The notes under the pieces were generated by a model, which worked only from the letters and a program-made list of their open reading frames with translations, had not been told where the DNA came from and did no database searches. This document shows, one piece after another, positions 54,812 to 63,742 of a stretch of DNA of 64,000 bases. Position 1 is the first letter of the stretch. Each line of letters begins with the position of its first letter. This DNA comes from an uncultured Sphingomonas sp. (lineage in GTDB: Bacteria > Pseudomonadota > Alphaproteobacteria > Sphingomonadales > Sphingomonadaceae): positions 1 through 64,000 of the forward strand of contig NZ_CAJYQD010000048.1 in NCBI RefSeq assembly GCF_913776855.1, given 5' to 3'. The position numbers were made by a program, and so were the translations under genes.

Positions 54812-56694
54812 GCCGCGGGCTCCGCCGGGCCGTCGGCCATATCCTCGGGCCAGTCGGCCAGACGCCGATACCAGGTCCGCCACAAAATTCCTCCACACAC
54901 GATCACCACGATCAGGCACGCGGCCATCGCGGCGAAATTCTTGACCACCAGGAACACCGGCGTCGCGACCAGGGCGGTCTGCATCAGCGTGCCGACCACG
55001 ATGTTGAAGGCGTTGCGCGGCAGCTCGCGATTGGGCTGTGCCGCCGGGTTCTCCGCCTGCAACAGCGCCTGCACCGGCCTCCAGAAGCCCCATGGCCGCA
55101 CCTGCCTGTAGAAGCCCAGCAGCACCGCCGGATCGGTCGGCCTCGTCATCAGGCTGGCCCCGATCGCCACCGCGCCCGACACGAGGATGATGAGCGGGAA
55201 CAGGTACAGCGGCAGGATCGCCCCCGCCTGCGGCAGCAGCGGCCCGAACACGAACGGGAAGCTGAGCGAACAGGCGATGCCCGCCACCATGCCGGCGAAA
55301 TAGCCTTCGCCGTTGAAGCGCCACCAATACCATTTGATGACGTTGGACACGGTGTACCCGCCCCACAGCCCCGACACGATCCACTGCAGCGCATCGTTGA
55401 TCGACGCGACGAACAGCCCGATCCCCATCGCCAGCAGCACGACCGCGACCGACACGGCATAGCTCAGCCGTACCAGCAGCCGCTGCGACGCATCCGGGTT
55501 CACGTACCGCCGGTACACGTCGTTGACGATGTAGAGCGGCGCCGCGTTCAGGCTGGAGGCAAAGGTCGCCATGAACGCCGCCAGCAGCCCGGTAATGATG
55601 ACCCCGCGCACGCCCGCGGGCATGAACGCCTGAATCGCGGCGGGCAGCAGATTCTCGAAATCAACCTTGCCGCCCGATGCCAGGTCCAGCCGGTCGACGA
55701 ACACCAGCGCCAGCACGGTGAACCCGGCGATCATCAGGTACCGGATCGGCATCAGCACCACCGATACGAAGCCGGTCACCTTCGCCGCATCGCGCGGGGA
55801 TCGCGTCGCCAGCACGCGCTGCATGTCGTAGCTGGGCGCGGGACCGGCGGCGCTCTTCAGGATGCCGGAGAACAGCATCATCATCATCAGCGCGGTGAAC
55901 AGTTCATAGCCGTCGCCCGCAATCTTCGCCGCCGCCTCCGGCCGGATCGCGCTCCAGTCCAGCCCCAGATGCCAGCCGAAGCCGGGACTCATCCACCCTG
56001 CCGGGGTGGCGGCGGCGATCTGCGCCGGGGTCACCATCGTCATCGCCATGCCGGCAACGAAAAACGCCGCCAGCGTCATGATCCCGAATTGCAGCACATC
56101 GGTCCACACGATGCCCGGCAGTCCGCCCAACACGACATAGACCGTGACCAGGGTGGTGAAGAACACCGCATAGGCGACCGGCACCTGCGCCGGGCTGAGC
56201 GTCAGTCCCAGCGCCGGGCCGATCGCCTCCCACGGCAGGAACAATTCCATGAACTTGCCGATGCCGACGAACGCATAGACCAGGAACCCGACGACGCAGA
56301 TGACCGAGAACAGCACGACCGACAGATGCGACAAGCGACTGCCGCGATTGTCGCCGAAACGGAACAGGATCCACTCCGCCCCCGACCGCACATTCGACCG
56401 CCGCAGCCACACGGCAAGATACGCCATCAGGAACACCTGGTTGAACACCGGCCACAACCATGGCAGCCAGATGCTCTTCATCCCGTACAGGAACAGCAGC
56501 GTCGACAGCCACATCGTGCCCGAAATATCGAACATGCCGGACGCGTCGGACAGGCACAGCAGATACCAGGGCATCCGCTTGTTGCCGAGATAATAGCTGT
56601 CGATGCTCTCGGCGGCGCGCGCGCGCACCTTCAGCGCGATCGCCAGCGTCGCCACGAGATATGCGAGCACGATCAGCCCGTCGATCGGCGCCAC
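54808..56694 (-). CDS. Sodium:solute symporter (SSS/SGLT-like)
   Basis: A 628-residue inner-membrane carrier of the SSS family with about 14 helices. The N-terminus (SYYLGNKRMPWYLLCLSDAS) and the LGGLPGIVWTDVLQFGIM segment are family signatures; LTGLLAAFMATFASSLNA-type helix 8 region (IITGLLAAFMATFASSLN) carries the sodium-site serines. The start is GTG 56694 with GGGGAGGG upstream. First gene of the GH92-GH2-GH85 operon and divergent from LacI, so sugar released from N-glycans, mannose or the Man-GlcNAc disaccharide, is the likely substrate. Confidence 0.9.
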   Translation of the reverse strand: MAPIDGLIVLAYLVATLAIALKVRARAAESIDSYYLGNKRMPWYLLCLSDASGMFDISGTMWLSTLLFLYGMKSIWLPWLWPVFNQVFLMAYLAVWLRRSNVRSGAEWILFRFGDNRGSRLSHLSVVLFSVICVVGFLVYAFVGIGKFMELFLPWEAIGPALGLTLSPAQVPVAYAVFFTTLVTVYVVLGGLPGIVWTDVLQFGIMTLAAFFVAGMAMTMVTPAQIAAATPAGWMSPGFGWHLGLDWSAIRPEAAAKIAGDGYELFTALMMMMLFSGILKSAAGPAPSYDMQRVLATRSPRDAAKVTGFVSVVLMPIRYLMIAGFTVLALVFVDRLDLASGGKVDFENLLPAAIQAFMPAGVRGVIITGLLAAFMATFASSLNAAPLYIVNDVYRRYVNPDASQRLLVRLSYAVSVAVVLLAMGIGLFVASINDALQWIVSGLWGGYTVSNVIKWYWWRFNGEGYFAGMVAGIACSLSFPFVFGPLLPQAGAILPLYLFPLIILVSGAVAIGASLMTRPTDPAVLLGFYRQVRPWGFWRPVQALLQAENPAAQPNRELPRNAFNIVVGTLMQTALVATPVFLVVKNFAAMAACLIVVIVCGGILWRTWYRRLADWPEDMADGPAEPAA

Positions 56695-56781
56695 GCCGCC
56701 CTCCCCCTGTACCGGCTCCGCAACGGGACCGCTTTGTCGGGACCAAGCCTAGGCAGCATCGACCGCCCTCGCAAGCGAATA

Positions 56782-56797
56782 ATGTAATGGATTACAT
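56782..56797. promoter_or_regulatory. LacI operator in the lacI-symporter divergent region
   Basis: ATGTAATGGATTACAT is symmetric except for the central two bases and differs from the operator at 47730 only there. It lies 88 bp before the symporter GTG and 89 bp before the LacI ATG, so one site can control both directions. A TTGACT hexamer at 56836-56841 may be the -35 of lacI. Confidence 0.78.
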
Positions 56798-56885
56798 GGT
56801 TCGCCGGCGCTATCGCGCTCTTCCTGCCCGCCCGCTTGACTTGGAACCGGCGGTTGGCAGAACGATAGGCCGGGGAGTAGGGGCA

Positions 56886-57878
56886 ATGAGCAGTATCATC
56901 GATGTCGCGAACGCGGCGGGCCTGTCGACCGCCACCGTGTCGCGCGCGCTGCGCACCCCGGAAAAGGTGACGGAGGCGACCCGCGCCCGCGTGATGGCGG
57001 CGGTCGAGGCGGTCGATTACCGGCCGAACCTGCTGGCACGCAACCTGCGCTCCGACCGGTCCTTTTCGGTGCTGGTGCTGGTGCCGGGCATCGCCAACCC
57101 GTTCTTTGCCAATGTGACTGCCGGCATCGAATCGATCGCGTGGCGACGCGGCTATTCGGTATTTCTGGGCGACACGCGCGATTCCCGCGACCGGGAGGCG
57201 CATTATGAACAGCTGGTCGAAACCCGCCTCGCCGATGGTGTGATCCAGCTGTCGCCCGACTATGGCTTCAATGCGCGGCAACGGGCGGCGAGCTATCCGA
57301 TCGTCCATGCCTGCGGTTGCGAACTCACCCAGGCACCGTCGGTCCGCATCGACAATGCCGGCGCGGCGCGGGAAATGGCCGACCACCTGATCGCCGCCGG
57401 CCATCGCCGCATAGCGACGATCAGCGGCCCCGCTGCCAACCCGCACGCGGTCGACCGGATGAAGGGCTATCGCGCCGCACTGGAAGCCGCCGGGATCGCG
57501 TTCGATCCGGCGTTGGTCCGCTTCGGTGATTGGTCGATGGGGTCGGGCGCTGCAGCGGCGAACGAGTTCCTGATGCTGCCGAACCGCCCGACTGCGATCT
57601 TCAGCATGAACGACGAAATGGCGATCGGCGCGATTCAATCCGCCACCGCGCGAGGGCTTCGGGTGCCGCACGACCTGGCGATCACCGGGTTCGACGACAT
57701 CAGCTTCGCGGCGCACTCCACCCCGTCGCTCACCACCATCGCCCAGCCGGCCGAAGCGATGGGCGCCAAGGCGTGCGAAATCCTGATCGACCGGATCGAG
57801 GGCAAGGCCGCCGACGATACCGTCCATATCCTGTCCCACGAACTCATCGTCCGGCAAAGCAGCGCAACCGCAAATTAG
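56886..57878 (+). CDS. LacI-family regulator of the N-glycan locus
   Basis: A 330-residue LacI regulator: helix-turn-helix at residues 4-26 (IIDVANAAGLSTATVSRAL), hinge helix (NLLARNLRS), and an effector domain with VLVPGIANPFFANVTAGIE and AITGFDDISFAAH. It is flanked by operators of identical design 89 bp upstream and 16 bp downstream of its gene, and a third lies before the TBDR. It is therefore the probable repressor of the TBDR, symporter and ROK units, and of itself. Mannose or a mannosyl-GlcNAc sugar is the likely inducer. Confidence 0.92.
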   Translation: MSSIIDVANAAGLSTATVSRALRTPEKVTEATRARVMAAVEAVDYRPNLLARNLRSDRSFSVLVLVPGIANPFFANVTAGIESIAWRRGYSVFLGDTRDSRDREAHYEQLVETRLADGVIQLSPDYGFNARQRAASYPIVHACGCELTQAPSVRIDNAGAAREMADHLIAAGHRRIATISGPAANPHAVDRMKGYRAALEAAGIAFDPALVRFGDWSMGSGAAAANEFLMLPNRPTAIFSMNDEMAIGAIQSATARGLRVPHDLAITGFDDISFAAHSTPSLTTIAQPAEAMGAKACEILIDRIEGKAADDTVHILSHELIVRQSSATAN

Positions 57879-57893
57879 GGTTGGTTTTGATCG

Positions 57894-57909
57894 ATGTAAT
57901 GGATTACAC
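57894..57909. promoter_or_regulatory. LacI operator before the ROK-GH92 operon
   Basis: ATGTAATGGATTACAC matches the two other operators with one change at the last base. It lies between the LacI stop (57878) and the ROK start (57966), so the ROK-GH92 unit has its own regulated promoter rather than only read-through from lacI. Confidence 0.75.
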
Positions 57910-57965
57910 GGCCCCGGCAGGCGACGACGAACCCGTCGCGCCGAACGGGGGGAGAGCGGGTGCCG

Positions 57966-58874
57966 ATGATCGTCGGGGTGGACATTGGCGGACATCATGT
58001 CGCAGCAGCAGCCATTGCGCAGGATGCGCCCGGCGCACTCGTCGCCGACACCTTTCAACACGTTGCCTGCGCCCCGAGTGACAACCGCGCTACGTTGATC
58101 GCGGCATGGGCCGGGGCGATCGACGCCGTGGTCGAGCGGGTCGGCCCGGATCAGGTGCGCGGCATCGGCATCGCGATGCCCGGCTCGTTCGACTACACCG
58201 CCGGCATCGCCTATTTCGAAGGGAACGGGAAATTCGCCGCGCTGTACGGCGTCGATGTCGCGCAGGCGCTGGCCGAAACGTTGCGCCATCCCCGCCCGGT
58301 CCGCTTCCTCAACGACGCCACCGCCTTTGCGGTCGGCTGCGTCGCGATCGGCGCAACGCCGGCACGGGGCAATGTCGTCGGCGTGACGCTGGGCACCGGA
58401 TTAGGATCGGCGTTCCTGCGCGACGGCATACCCGCGATCGACGGTGACGACGTACCGCCGCACGGCTCGCTCTGGCACCTGCCCTTTCGGGAAGGCATCG
58501 CCGACGATCATGTCTCTGCCCGCTGGCTGACCGCGCGCATCGCACAGCGGCTGGACGGTATCGACACGGTTGTCGCCGCCGCCGACGCGGCCCGCGCCGG
58601 CAACGAAACCGCCGCTACGATCTTTGCCGATTATGGCGACAATCTCGGCACGATCCTTTCGCCCTGGGTCGATCGCTTCGGCGCCGGAACCGTCATGCTC
58701 GGCGGTCGCATCTGCGGCGCGTTCGACCTGTTCGGCCCGGTGCTTCGCCAGCACCTGCCCACCACCCATATCGCGGTCCATGCCGATACCGAGGACGCCG
58801 CCATCATCGGCGCCGCCCGGACGTTCGACGCGACATTCTGGGACCGCGCCCGCCACCACCTGCCGACCCGTTGA
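57966..58874 (+). CDS. ROK-family sugar kinase
   Basis: A 302-residue ROK protein without helix-turn-helix, so a kinase rather than a repressor. ATP-site motifs DIGGHH near the start and GVTLGTGLGSAF in the middle, plus FLNDATAFA with the catalytic Asp, are present. The zinc-binding C-x-C-G-x-x-G-C motif of many ROK glucokinases is absent; the corresponding region reads HGSLWHLPFREG. ATG 57966 (GGGGAGAG 9 bases upstream) is preferred; GTG 57960 is possible. In this locus it probably phosphorylates mannose (or GlcNAc) in the cytoplasm. Confidence 0.85.
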   Translation: MIVGVDIGGHHVAAAAIAQDAPGALVADTFQHVACAPSDNRATLIAAWAGAIDAVVERVGPDQVRGIGIAMPGSFDYTAGIAYFEGNGKFAALYGVDVAQALAETLRHPRPVRFLNDATAFAVGCVAIGATPARGNVVGVTLGTGLGSAFLRDGIPAIDGDDVPPHGSLWHLPFREGIADDHVSARWLTARIAQRLDGIDTVVAAADAARAGNETAATIFADYGDNLGTILSPWVDRFGAGTVMLGGRICGAFDLFGPVLRQHLPTTHIAVHADTEDAAIIGAARTFDATFWDRARHHLPTR

Positions 58875-58888
58875 GAGAGGACCGCCGC

Positions 58889-61222
58889 ATGGCCCTGCCC
58901 CGCCTGACCGCCCCCGCCACCGCGCTGGCGCTGATCCTCGCTCCCCTCACCCCCGGCGTGGCGCAGGACCAGCGCGCCGATTTGGTCGATCTGGTCAACC
59001 CGCTGATGGGGACGGATTCGACCTATGAACTGTCCTACGGCAACACCTATCCGGCGATCGCGCTGCCATGGGGCATGAATTTCTGGACGCCGACCACCAA
59101 CAAGGCCGGCGACGGCTGGGCCTATCGCTACCGCGATACCAAGCTGTGGGGCTTCAAGCAGACCCATCAGCCCAGCCCGTGGATGAACGACTATGGCGCC
59201 TTCTCGCTGATGGCGATGACGGGTACGCCGAAACTGGCCGAGGCCGACCGCGCGTCGTGGTATTCGCACAAGGCGGAAACCGCTCGCCCCTATTACTACA
59301 GCGCCTACCTCGCCGATTACGACACCACGGTCGAGATCGCGCCGACCGAGCGGGCGGCGCAGTTCCGCTTCACCTTCCCGGAAAGCGATCAGAGCTGGAT
59401 CCTGCTCGACGCGTTCGACAAGGGGTCGGCGGTCACCATCCTGCCGAAACAGCGCCGCATCATCGGCTATGCCAGCAACAATAGCGGCGGCGTACCGGCC
59501 AATTTCCGCGACTGGTTCGTGCTGGAATTCGACCACGACTTCACCGTTGCCGACACGATCGGTGACGGCTTCAAGCGCCAGAGCGGCGTGACACGGGCCG
59601 AAGGCAAGCGCGTCGGCGCGCTGGTCGGGTTCAGGACGCGCAAGGGCGAACAGGTGAATGTCCGTGTCGCCTCCTCCTTCATCAGTGCCGAACAGGCGCA
59701 ACTGAACCTCGACCGCGAACTGGGCCGCGACGATTTCGACGCGACGAAGGCCAAGGCCCGCGCTGCCTGGTCCGCGCTAATGGGCCGGTACAAGGTCGAC
59801 GATCCCGACCTCGACAATGTGCGCACCTTCTATTCGGCACTGTACCGAACGCAGCTCTTTCCACGCCGCTTCCACGAATATGACCGCGCGGGAAAGATGG
59901 TTCACTACAGCCCCTATAATGGGCAGGTGTTGCCGGGGCCGATGTTCACCGACAACGGCTTCTGGGACACGTTCCGCGCCGTATTTCCGCTGTTCACGAT
60001 CATGGAGCGCAAGCTCGATGGCGAGATCATGCAGGGCCTTGCCAACACCTACCGCGAATCCGGCTGGCTGCCCGAGTGGGCCAGCCCCGGACACCGCGAC
60101 GTGATGATCGGATCGAACTCGGCGGTGAACATCGCCGACGCCTATCTCAAGGGCATTCGCGGCTACGATATCGAAACGCTGTACGAAGCGATTCTGAAGA
60201 ACGCGACGACCAGCGTCGGCCGCCCGAAATCGGCGGAGGGCAAGACGATCAGCGCGGTCGGGCGCGAAGGCGTCGAATATTACAACCGCCTAGGCTACGT
60301 TCCCTATGACGTCGGCATCAAGGAGAACGCCGCCCGCACGCTCGAATATGCCTATGCCGACTTCACCATCGCGCGGTTGGCCGAGGCACTGGGCAAAAAG
60401 AACGACGCCGCGATGTTCCGCGCACGCGCGCAGAATTACCGCAAGCTGTTCGACCCGACGGTCGGCTGGATGCGCGGCCGCAATCAGGACGGGACGTTCC
60501 AGACGCCGTTCAACCCGCTGAAATGGGGCGATGCCTTCACTGAAGGTAACTCGATGCACTATAGCTGGTCGGTGTTTCAGGACGTGCGGGGCCTGATCGA
60601 CCTGATGGGCGGCGACCGCGCCTTCGTCGCAAAGATCGATCAGGTGTTCGACAGCCCGCCCAAGTTCGACGAAAGCTATTACGGGCAGGTCATTCACGAA
60701 ATCCGCGAGATGCAGATCGTGAACATGGGCAACTATGCCCATGGCAACCAGCCGATCCAGCACATGATCTATCTCTACGACTATGCCGGCGCGCCCTGGA
60801 AAACGCAGTGGCACGTTCGCAACGTGATGCGCCGCCTCTATGCCGCGCAGCCCGACGGCTATCCCGGCGACGAGGATAACGGCCAGACCTCGGCCTGGTA
60901 TGTGTTCAGCGCACTGGGCTTCTATCCGGTCACTCCGGGCGCGAACCAATATGTCATCGGGTCGCCGCTGTTCCGTCGCAGCGAACTGGCGCTGGAAAAC
61001 GGCAAGCGCTTCGTGGTCGAGGCACCGAACAACAGCGTGGCCAATGTCTATATCCAGTCGGCGACGCTCAACGGGCGCAAGCTCGATCGTACGTGGATTT
61101 CGCAGGACGAGATCCTGGCCGGCGGCACCTTGCGCTTCGTGATGGGACCGACCCCGAACAAGGCATGGGCGACCGGCCCCGCCGCTGCGCCCTATTCGAT
61201 GAGCCAGCGCGCGGCGCAGTGA
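58889..61222 (+). CDS. GH92 alpha-mannosidase, secreted
   Basis: A 777-residue GH92 enzyme with a signal peptide (about 1-25, ending GVAQ). The E-G-N motif is intact (FTEGNSMHYSW, Glu552), giving the expected general acid, and GDEDNGQTSAWYVFSALG carries the base-side aspartates. The loop usually reading GNEPxHH is GNQPIQH here; in the family this loop shapes the +1 subsite, so linkage preference may not be alpha-1,2. ATG 58889 has AGAGGA upstream; it lies 14 bp after ROK, so the two are co-transcribed. It trims alpha-mannose in the periplasm. Confidence 0.92.
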   Translation: MALPRLTAPATALALILAPLTPGVAQDQRADLVDLVNPLMGTDSTYELSYGNTYPAIALPWGMNFWTPTTNKAGDGWAYRYRDTKLWGFKQTHQPSPWMNDYGAFSLMAMTGTPKLAEADRASWYSHKAETARPYYYSAYLADYDTTVEIAPTERAAQFRFTFPESDQSWILLDAFDKGSAVTILPKQRRIIGYASNNSGGVPANFRDWFVLEFDHDFTVADTIGDGFKRQSGVTRAEGKRVGALVGFRTRKGEQVNVRVASSFISAEQAQLNLDRELGRDDFDATKAKARAAWSALMGRYKVDDPDLDNVRTFYSALYRTQLFPRRFHEYDRAGKMVHYSPYNGQVLPGPMFTDNGFWDTFRAVFPLFTIMERKLDGEIMQGLANTYRESGWLPEWASPGHRDVMIGSNSAVNIADAYLKGIRGYDIETLYEAILKNATTSVGRPKSAEGKTISAVGREGVEYYNRLGYVPYDVGIKENAARTLEYAYADFTIARLAEALGKKNDAAMFRARAQNYRKLFDPTVGWMRGRNQDGTFQTPFNPLKWGDAFTEGNSMHYSWSVFQDVRGLIDLMGGDRAFVAKIDQVFDSPPKFDESYYGQVIHEIREMQIVNMGNYAHGNQPIQHMIYLYDYAGAPWKTQWHVRNVMRRLYAAQPDGYPGDEDNGQTSAWYVFSALGFYPVTPGANQYVIGSPLFRRSELALENGKRFVVEAPNNSVANVYIQSATLNGRKLDRTWISQDEILAGGTLRFVMGPTPNKAWATGPAAAPYSMSQRAAQ

Positions 61223-61232
61223 TGCGGACGGG

Positions 61233-63572
61233 TCACTTAACTTGCAGCACCGCGTCGCCTGCGTCGTGGAGCTTCAGGTAGAGCGTCCCGTCGCCGCCGC
61301 GCGGGATCGAAACCGACGTGCCGACGAACCCGCCCGGCAGCGTGGCCGCTCCGGCCATGTCGGGGGACGTCCCGATCGCCGCGACCAGGAACAGGTCGCG
61401 GCCGGTCACGGTGCAGGTGTCGCGACAGTCGATCGCGGTCAGTACCGGTAGCCGTACCAGCCTTGCCAGCGTTTGCCAGTCGCCCGCCGCACCGCCGCGC
61501 AACGCCCGCACGCGCAGGTCGCCCGACACGGCCGGTCCGAACGCGGCCTGTGGTGCGATCGTCGTCACCAGCACGTCGCCGCCGACCTGCTGCACCGCGC
61601 CCGACGCGATGGTCAGCCGCTTAGTCGCATCGCCCGCCGCGATCTCGATCCCGTCTTCCGGCCCGTCCAGTCCCCCGGTTACCCGCGCGGAAAAGGTCAA
61701 AGCGGCGGCTGTCGGCACCAGCGCGTCTGGCAGTACGATCGGTCGTGCGCCTGCCGGTGGATCATACGCCACCCGCCGGTCGAGCAACTGCACCACCGGC
61801 CGCGCCGGCGCGACCGTCGCCGGCACACTGGCGCTGCGCCCATCGCGCAGCTGCACGCCAGCGGTCGTATCGGCAGTTTCATCAGGCGACTGCTCGGCCG
61901 TCAGCACCAGCCGGTCGCCATCGCCCGCCCGAGTCAGTGTGCCCGGCGCAAAGCGCGTACCGCCCAGCGTGAGTCCCGCCACCTGGTCCAGCCGTGCGCC
62001 TTCCAGCACGCCGTCCCTATCCCCCCGATGGACGGTGAACCGGTCGAGCCGGCTCGGTTCCGCCCGCCCGTTGAGCGCAATCTGGTCCGGGGCGACCGCA
62101 CCGTGGCGCACGACCGTCAGCGTCAGTGGCCCCGGCCGCGTCTTGCCGAGCGGCAGCGTCGCCTCGATCCCGTCCGCGCCCGCCGCCTTCCAGCTGATCG
62201 AGCGGCTGAGGCCGCCCGCATCGCGCAGTGTCAGGGCCGAAACGCACGCCGCCGCGCCGCCGCGCAGCACCAGCGGATGGTCACGCCCGACGATGACATT
62301 CGCATCGGGTTGTGGCGCCCATGCCCCCGGCCCATCGATCTGCGCGGGTACGCGCGGCCCGCTGAACCGGTCGAAACCCCAGCTTCCCTGCACCACCGCC
62401 TCGCCGATCGGCCCGGTGACCGTCACGCCGCCGCTCGGCACCAGCCCGCCGCGCTCGGCATCGGGGGTCAGCTTCAACAGCGACACCTTGCCGTCCACCG
62501 CCGTGACCTTCAGCGTCAGGTCGCGGGCATAATCGGTCGCGAACAGCAACGCTGCATCGTCCAGCGGCAGCACGAGGTCGGGCCTGGCCAGGCACAACGC
62601 CCCCGGCGCGGCCGATCGCCACAGTGGCGGCGGGGCGTCGCCGATCGGCGGGAGCGGAGCGACCAGCACCGATCGCGGATTCTGGAAGGACGGCGCGCTG
62701 TTCAGCTGCAGGTGGATCGCCTTTCCCTGCCCCAGCGCCAGTGCCGGCAGATATTGATATTGCGCGCTGCGAAACGCGCCGAACAACCGGGCGAGGTCGC
62801 GGGCCAAACCGATATAGGGGCTGTAATACCCTGCCCCGCCCTCGCGCGTCGCCGCCACCCGGTAGGCGATATCGACCGGCGCCCCGGTCAGCGTCTCGGT
62901 GAGCGTCGCCCCCCGCTGCGCCTGCAGCACCAGCGCGTCGCGCTGCTGGGTCAGGCACGCCGCCTGCAGCGTGCGTTGCTTCAACAGGCAATCGGCGTTC
63001 AGCTTGATCCGCAGCGCCTCGGCCAGCACCGGCGCGGCGGTCGCCAGCCGTTCGGGCGCGGCATCGCCGATCCGCCCGATCGCGCCGACGAACGCGTCCA
63101 GCCGCTGCCGGTCGAGCGATGCCTGATACAGGTCCTGCGCCGCGCGCACGAACACCCCCGGCCGCCCGCGCACGGCTCCCCGCACCGCCGAAAAGCCGCC
63201 GCCCGCTTCGGGGGCGAGGAACAGGATCGCCTGCTCCGCACCTTGCGGAACGGTGAAGGTCAGCACGTCCTTCTTCGGCTTCCACGTCTCGACCGAAAAG
63301 AACCAGTTCTTGGGCGGCGGATTGGTCGCCCCGCGCAGGAACGCGACGACCAGCAGATACCGCGCCGACTGATCGGCGGGCAGCAGCGCGCGGGCGGTCA
63401 GCGTGTCGCCACCGCGCAGCGCCGGCACCGCCGCTACCGGCAGTTCCACCCCGCCCCGCGTGACGCTGACCGCCACTTCCGGCCCGTCGAGGTCGAACCC
63501 GTTCTGCTGGGCAAGCGCCGGACCGGCAAACAGCGCCGACAGCGCAGCGAGGAACAGGAATAGGCGAACCAT
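61233..63572 (-). CDS. Large secreted protein of unknown function
   Basis: A 779-residue protein with a clear signal peptide (MVRLFLFLAALSALFAGPALA, 1-21). There are no transmembrane segments. The first third is helical with a Cys-rich patch (NADCLLKQRTLQAACLTQQRD); the rest is rich in Val, Thr and Gly with repeated beta-strand patterns, suggesting a series of Ig/beta-sandwich domains, and two Cys near the C-terminus (DCRDTCTV). I recall similar proteins next to folP in sphingomonads but no assigned function. It is convergent with the GH92 gene (10 bp apart) and has its own context, so it is probably unrelated to the N-glycan locus. Confidence 0.7.
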   Translation of the reverse strand: MVRLFLFLAALSALFAGPALAQQNGFDLDGPEVAVSVTRGGVELPVAAVPALRGGDTLTARALLPADQSARYLLVVAFLRGATNPPPKNWFFSVETWKPKKDVLTFTVPQGAEQAILFLAPEAGGGFSAVRGAVRGRPGVFVRAAQDLYQASLDRQRLDAFVGAIGRIGDAAPERLATAAPVLAEALRIKLNADCLLKQRTLQAACLTQQRDALVLQAQRGATLTETLTGAPVDIAYRVAATREGGAGYYSPYIGLARDLARLFGAFRSAQYQYLPALALGQGKAIHLQLNSAPSFQNPRSVLVAPLPPIGDAPPPLWRSAAPGALCLARPDLVLPLDDAALLFATDYARDLTLKVTAVDGKVSLLKLTPDAERGGLVPSGGVTVTGPIGEAVVQGSWGFDRFSGPRVPAQIDGPGAWAPQPDANVIVGRDHPLVLRGGAAACVSALTLRDAGGLSRSISWKAAGADGIEATLPLGKTRPGPLTLTVVRHGAVAPDQIALNGRAEPSRLDRFTVHRGDRDGVLEGARLDQVAGLTLGGTRFAPGTLTRAGDGDRLVLTAEQSPDETADTTAGVQLRDGRSASVPATVAPARPVVQLLDRRVAYDPPAGARPIVLPDALVPTAAALTFSARVTGGLDGPEDGIEIAAGDATKRLTIASGAVQQVGGDVLVTTIAPQAAFGPAVSGDLRVRALRGGAAGDWQTLARLVRLPVLTAIDCRDTCTVTGRDLFLVAAIGTSPDMAGAATLPGGFVGTSVSIPRGGDGTLYLKLHDAGDAVLQVK

Positions 63573-63641
63573 GGTGCGCGCTATAGCGGAGGGGGAGCGG
63601 GTTGATCCACCGGCTTGGTGGCGCCTAAACCTACTGCTGGC

Positions 63642-63736
63642 GTCATTCCCGCGAAGGCGGGAATCCATAACCGCCAGCGTTTCGATGGGGTCGATACGGT
63701 TGCGGATATGGCCTCCCGCCTGCGCGGGACTGACGG
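63642..63736. repeat. Paired palindromic intergenic repeat (REP-like)
   Basis: Two hairpins frame a ~95-bp element between the secreted-protein gene and folP: ATTCCCGC-GAAG-GCGGGAAT (63645-63664) and TCCCGC-CTGC-GCGGGA (63714-63729). The outer ends GTCATTC and GACTGACG are roughly complementary, so the whole element can fold on itself. Elements of the type CATTCCCGCGAAGGCGGGAA are common interspersed repeats in sphingomonads and may act as transcriptional stops or mobile short repeats. Confidence 0.75.
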
Positions 63737-63742
63737 GGGTGC

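Noticed and set aside
54808..61222. A SusD-like lipoprotein as in Bacteroidetes glycan loci
   Set aside because: No lipoprotein signal or SusD-like frame exists in the locus; TBDR-only organisation is normal for Proteobacteria.
63642..63736. The palindromic element as a CRISPR repeat
   Set aside because: Only two different hairpins in one unit, no regular spacing, and no cas genes nearby.
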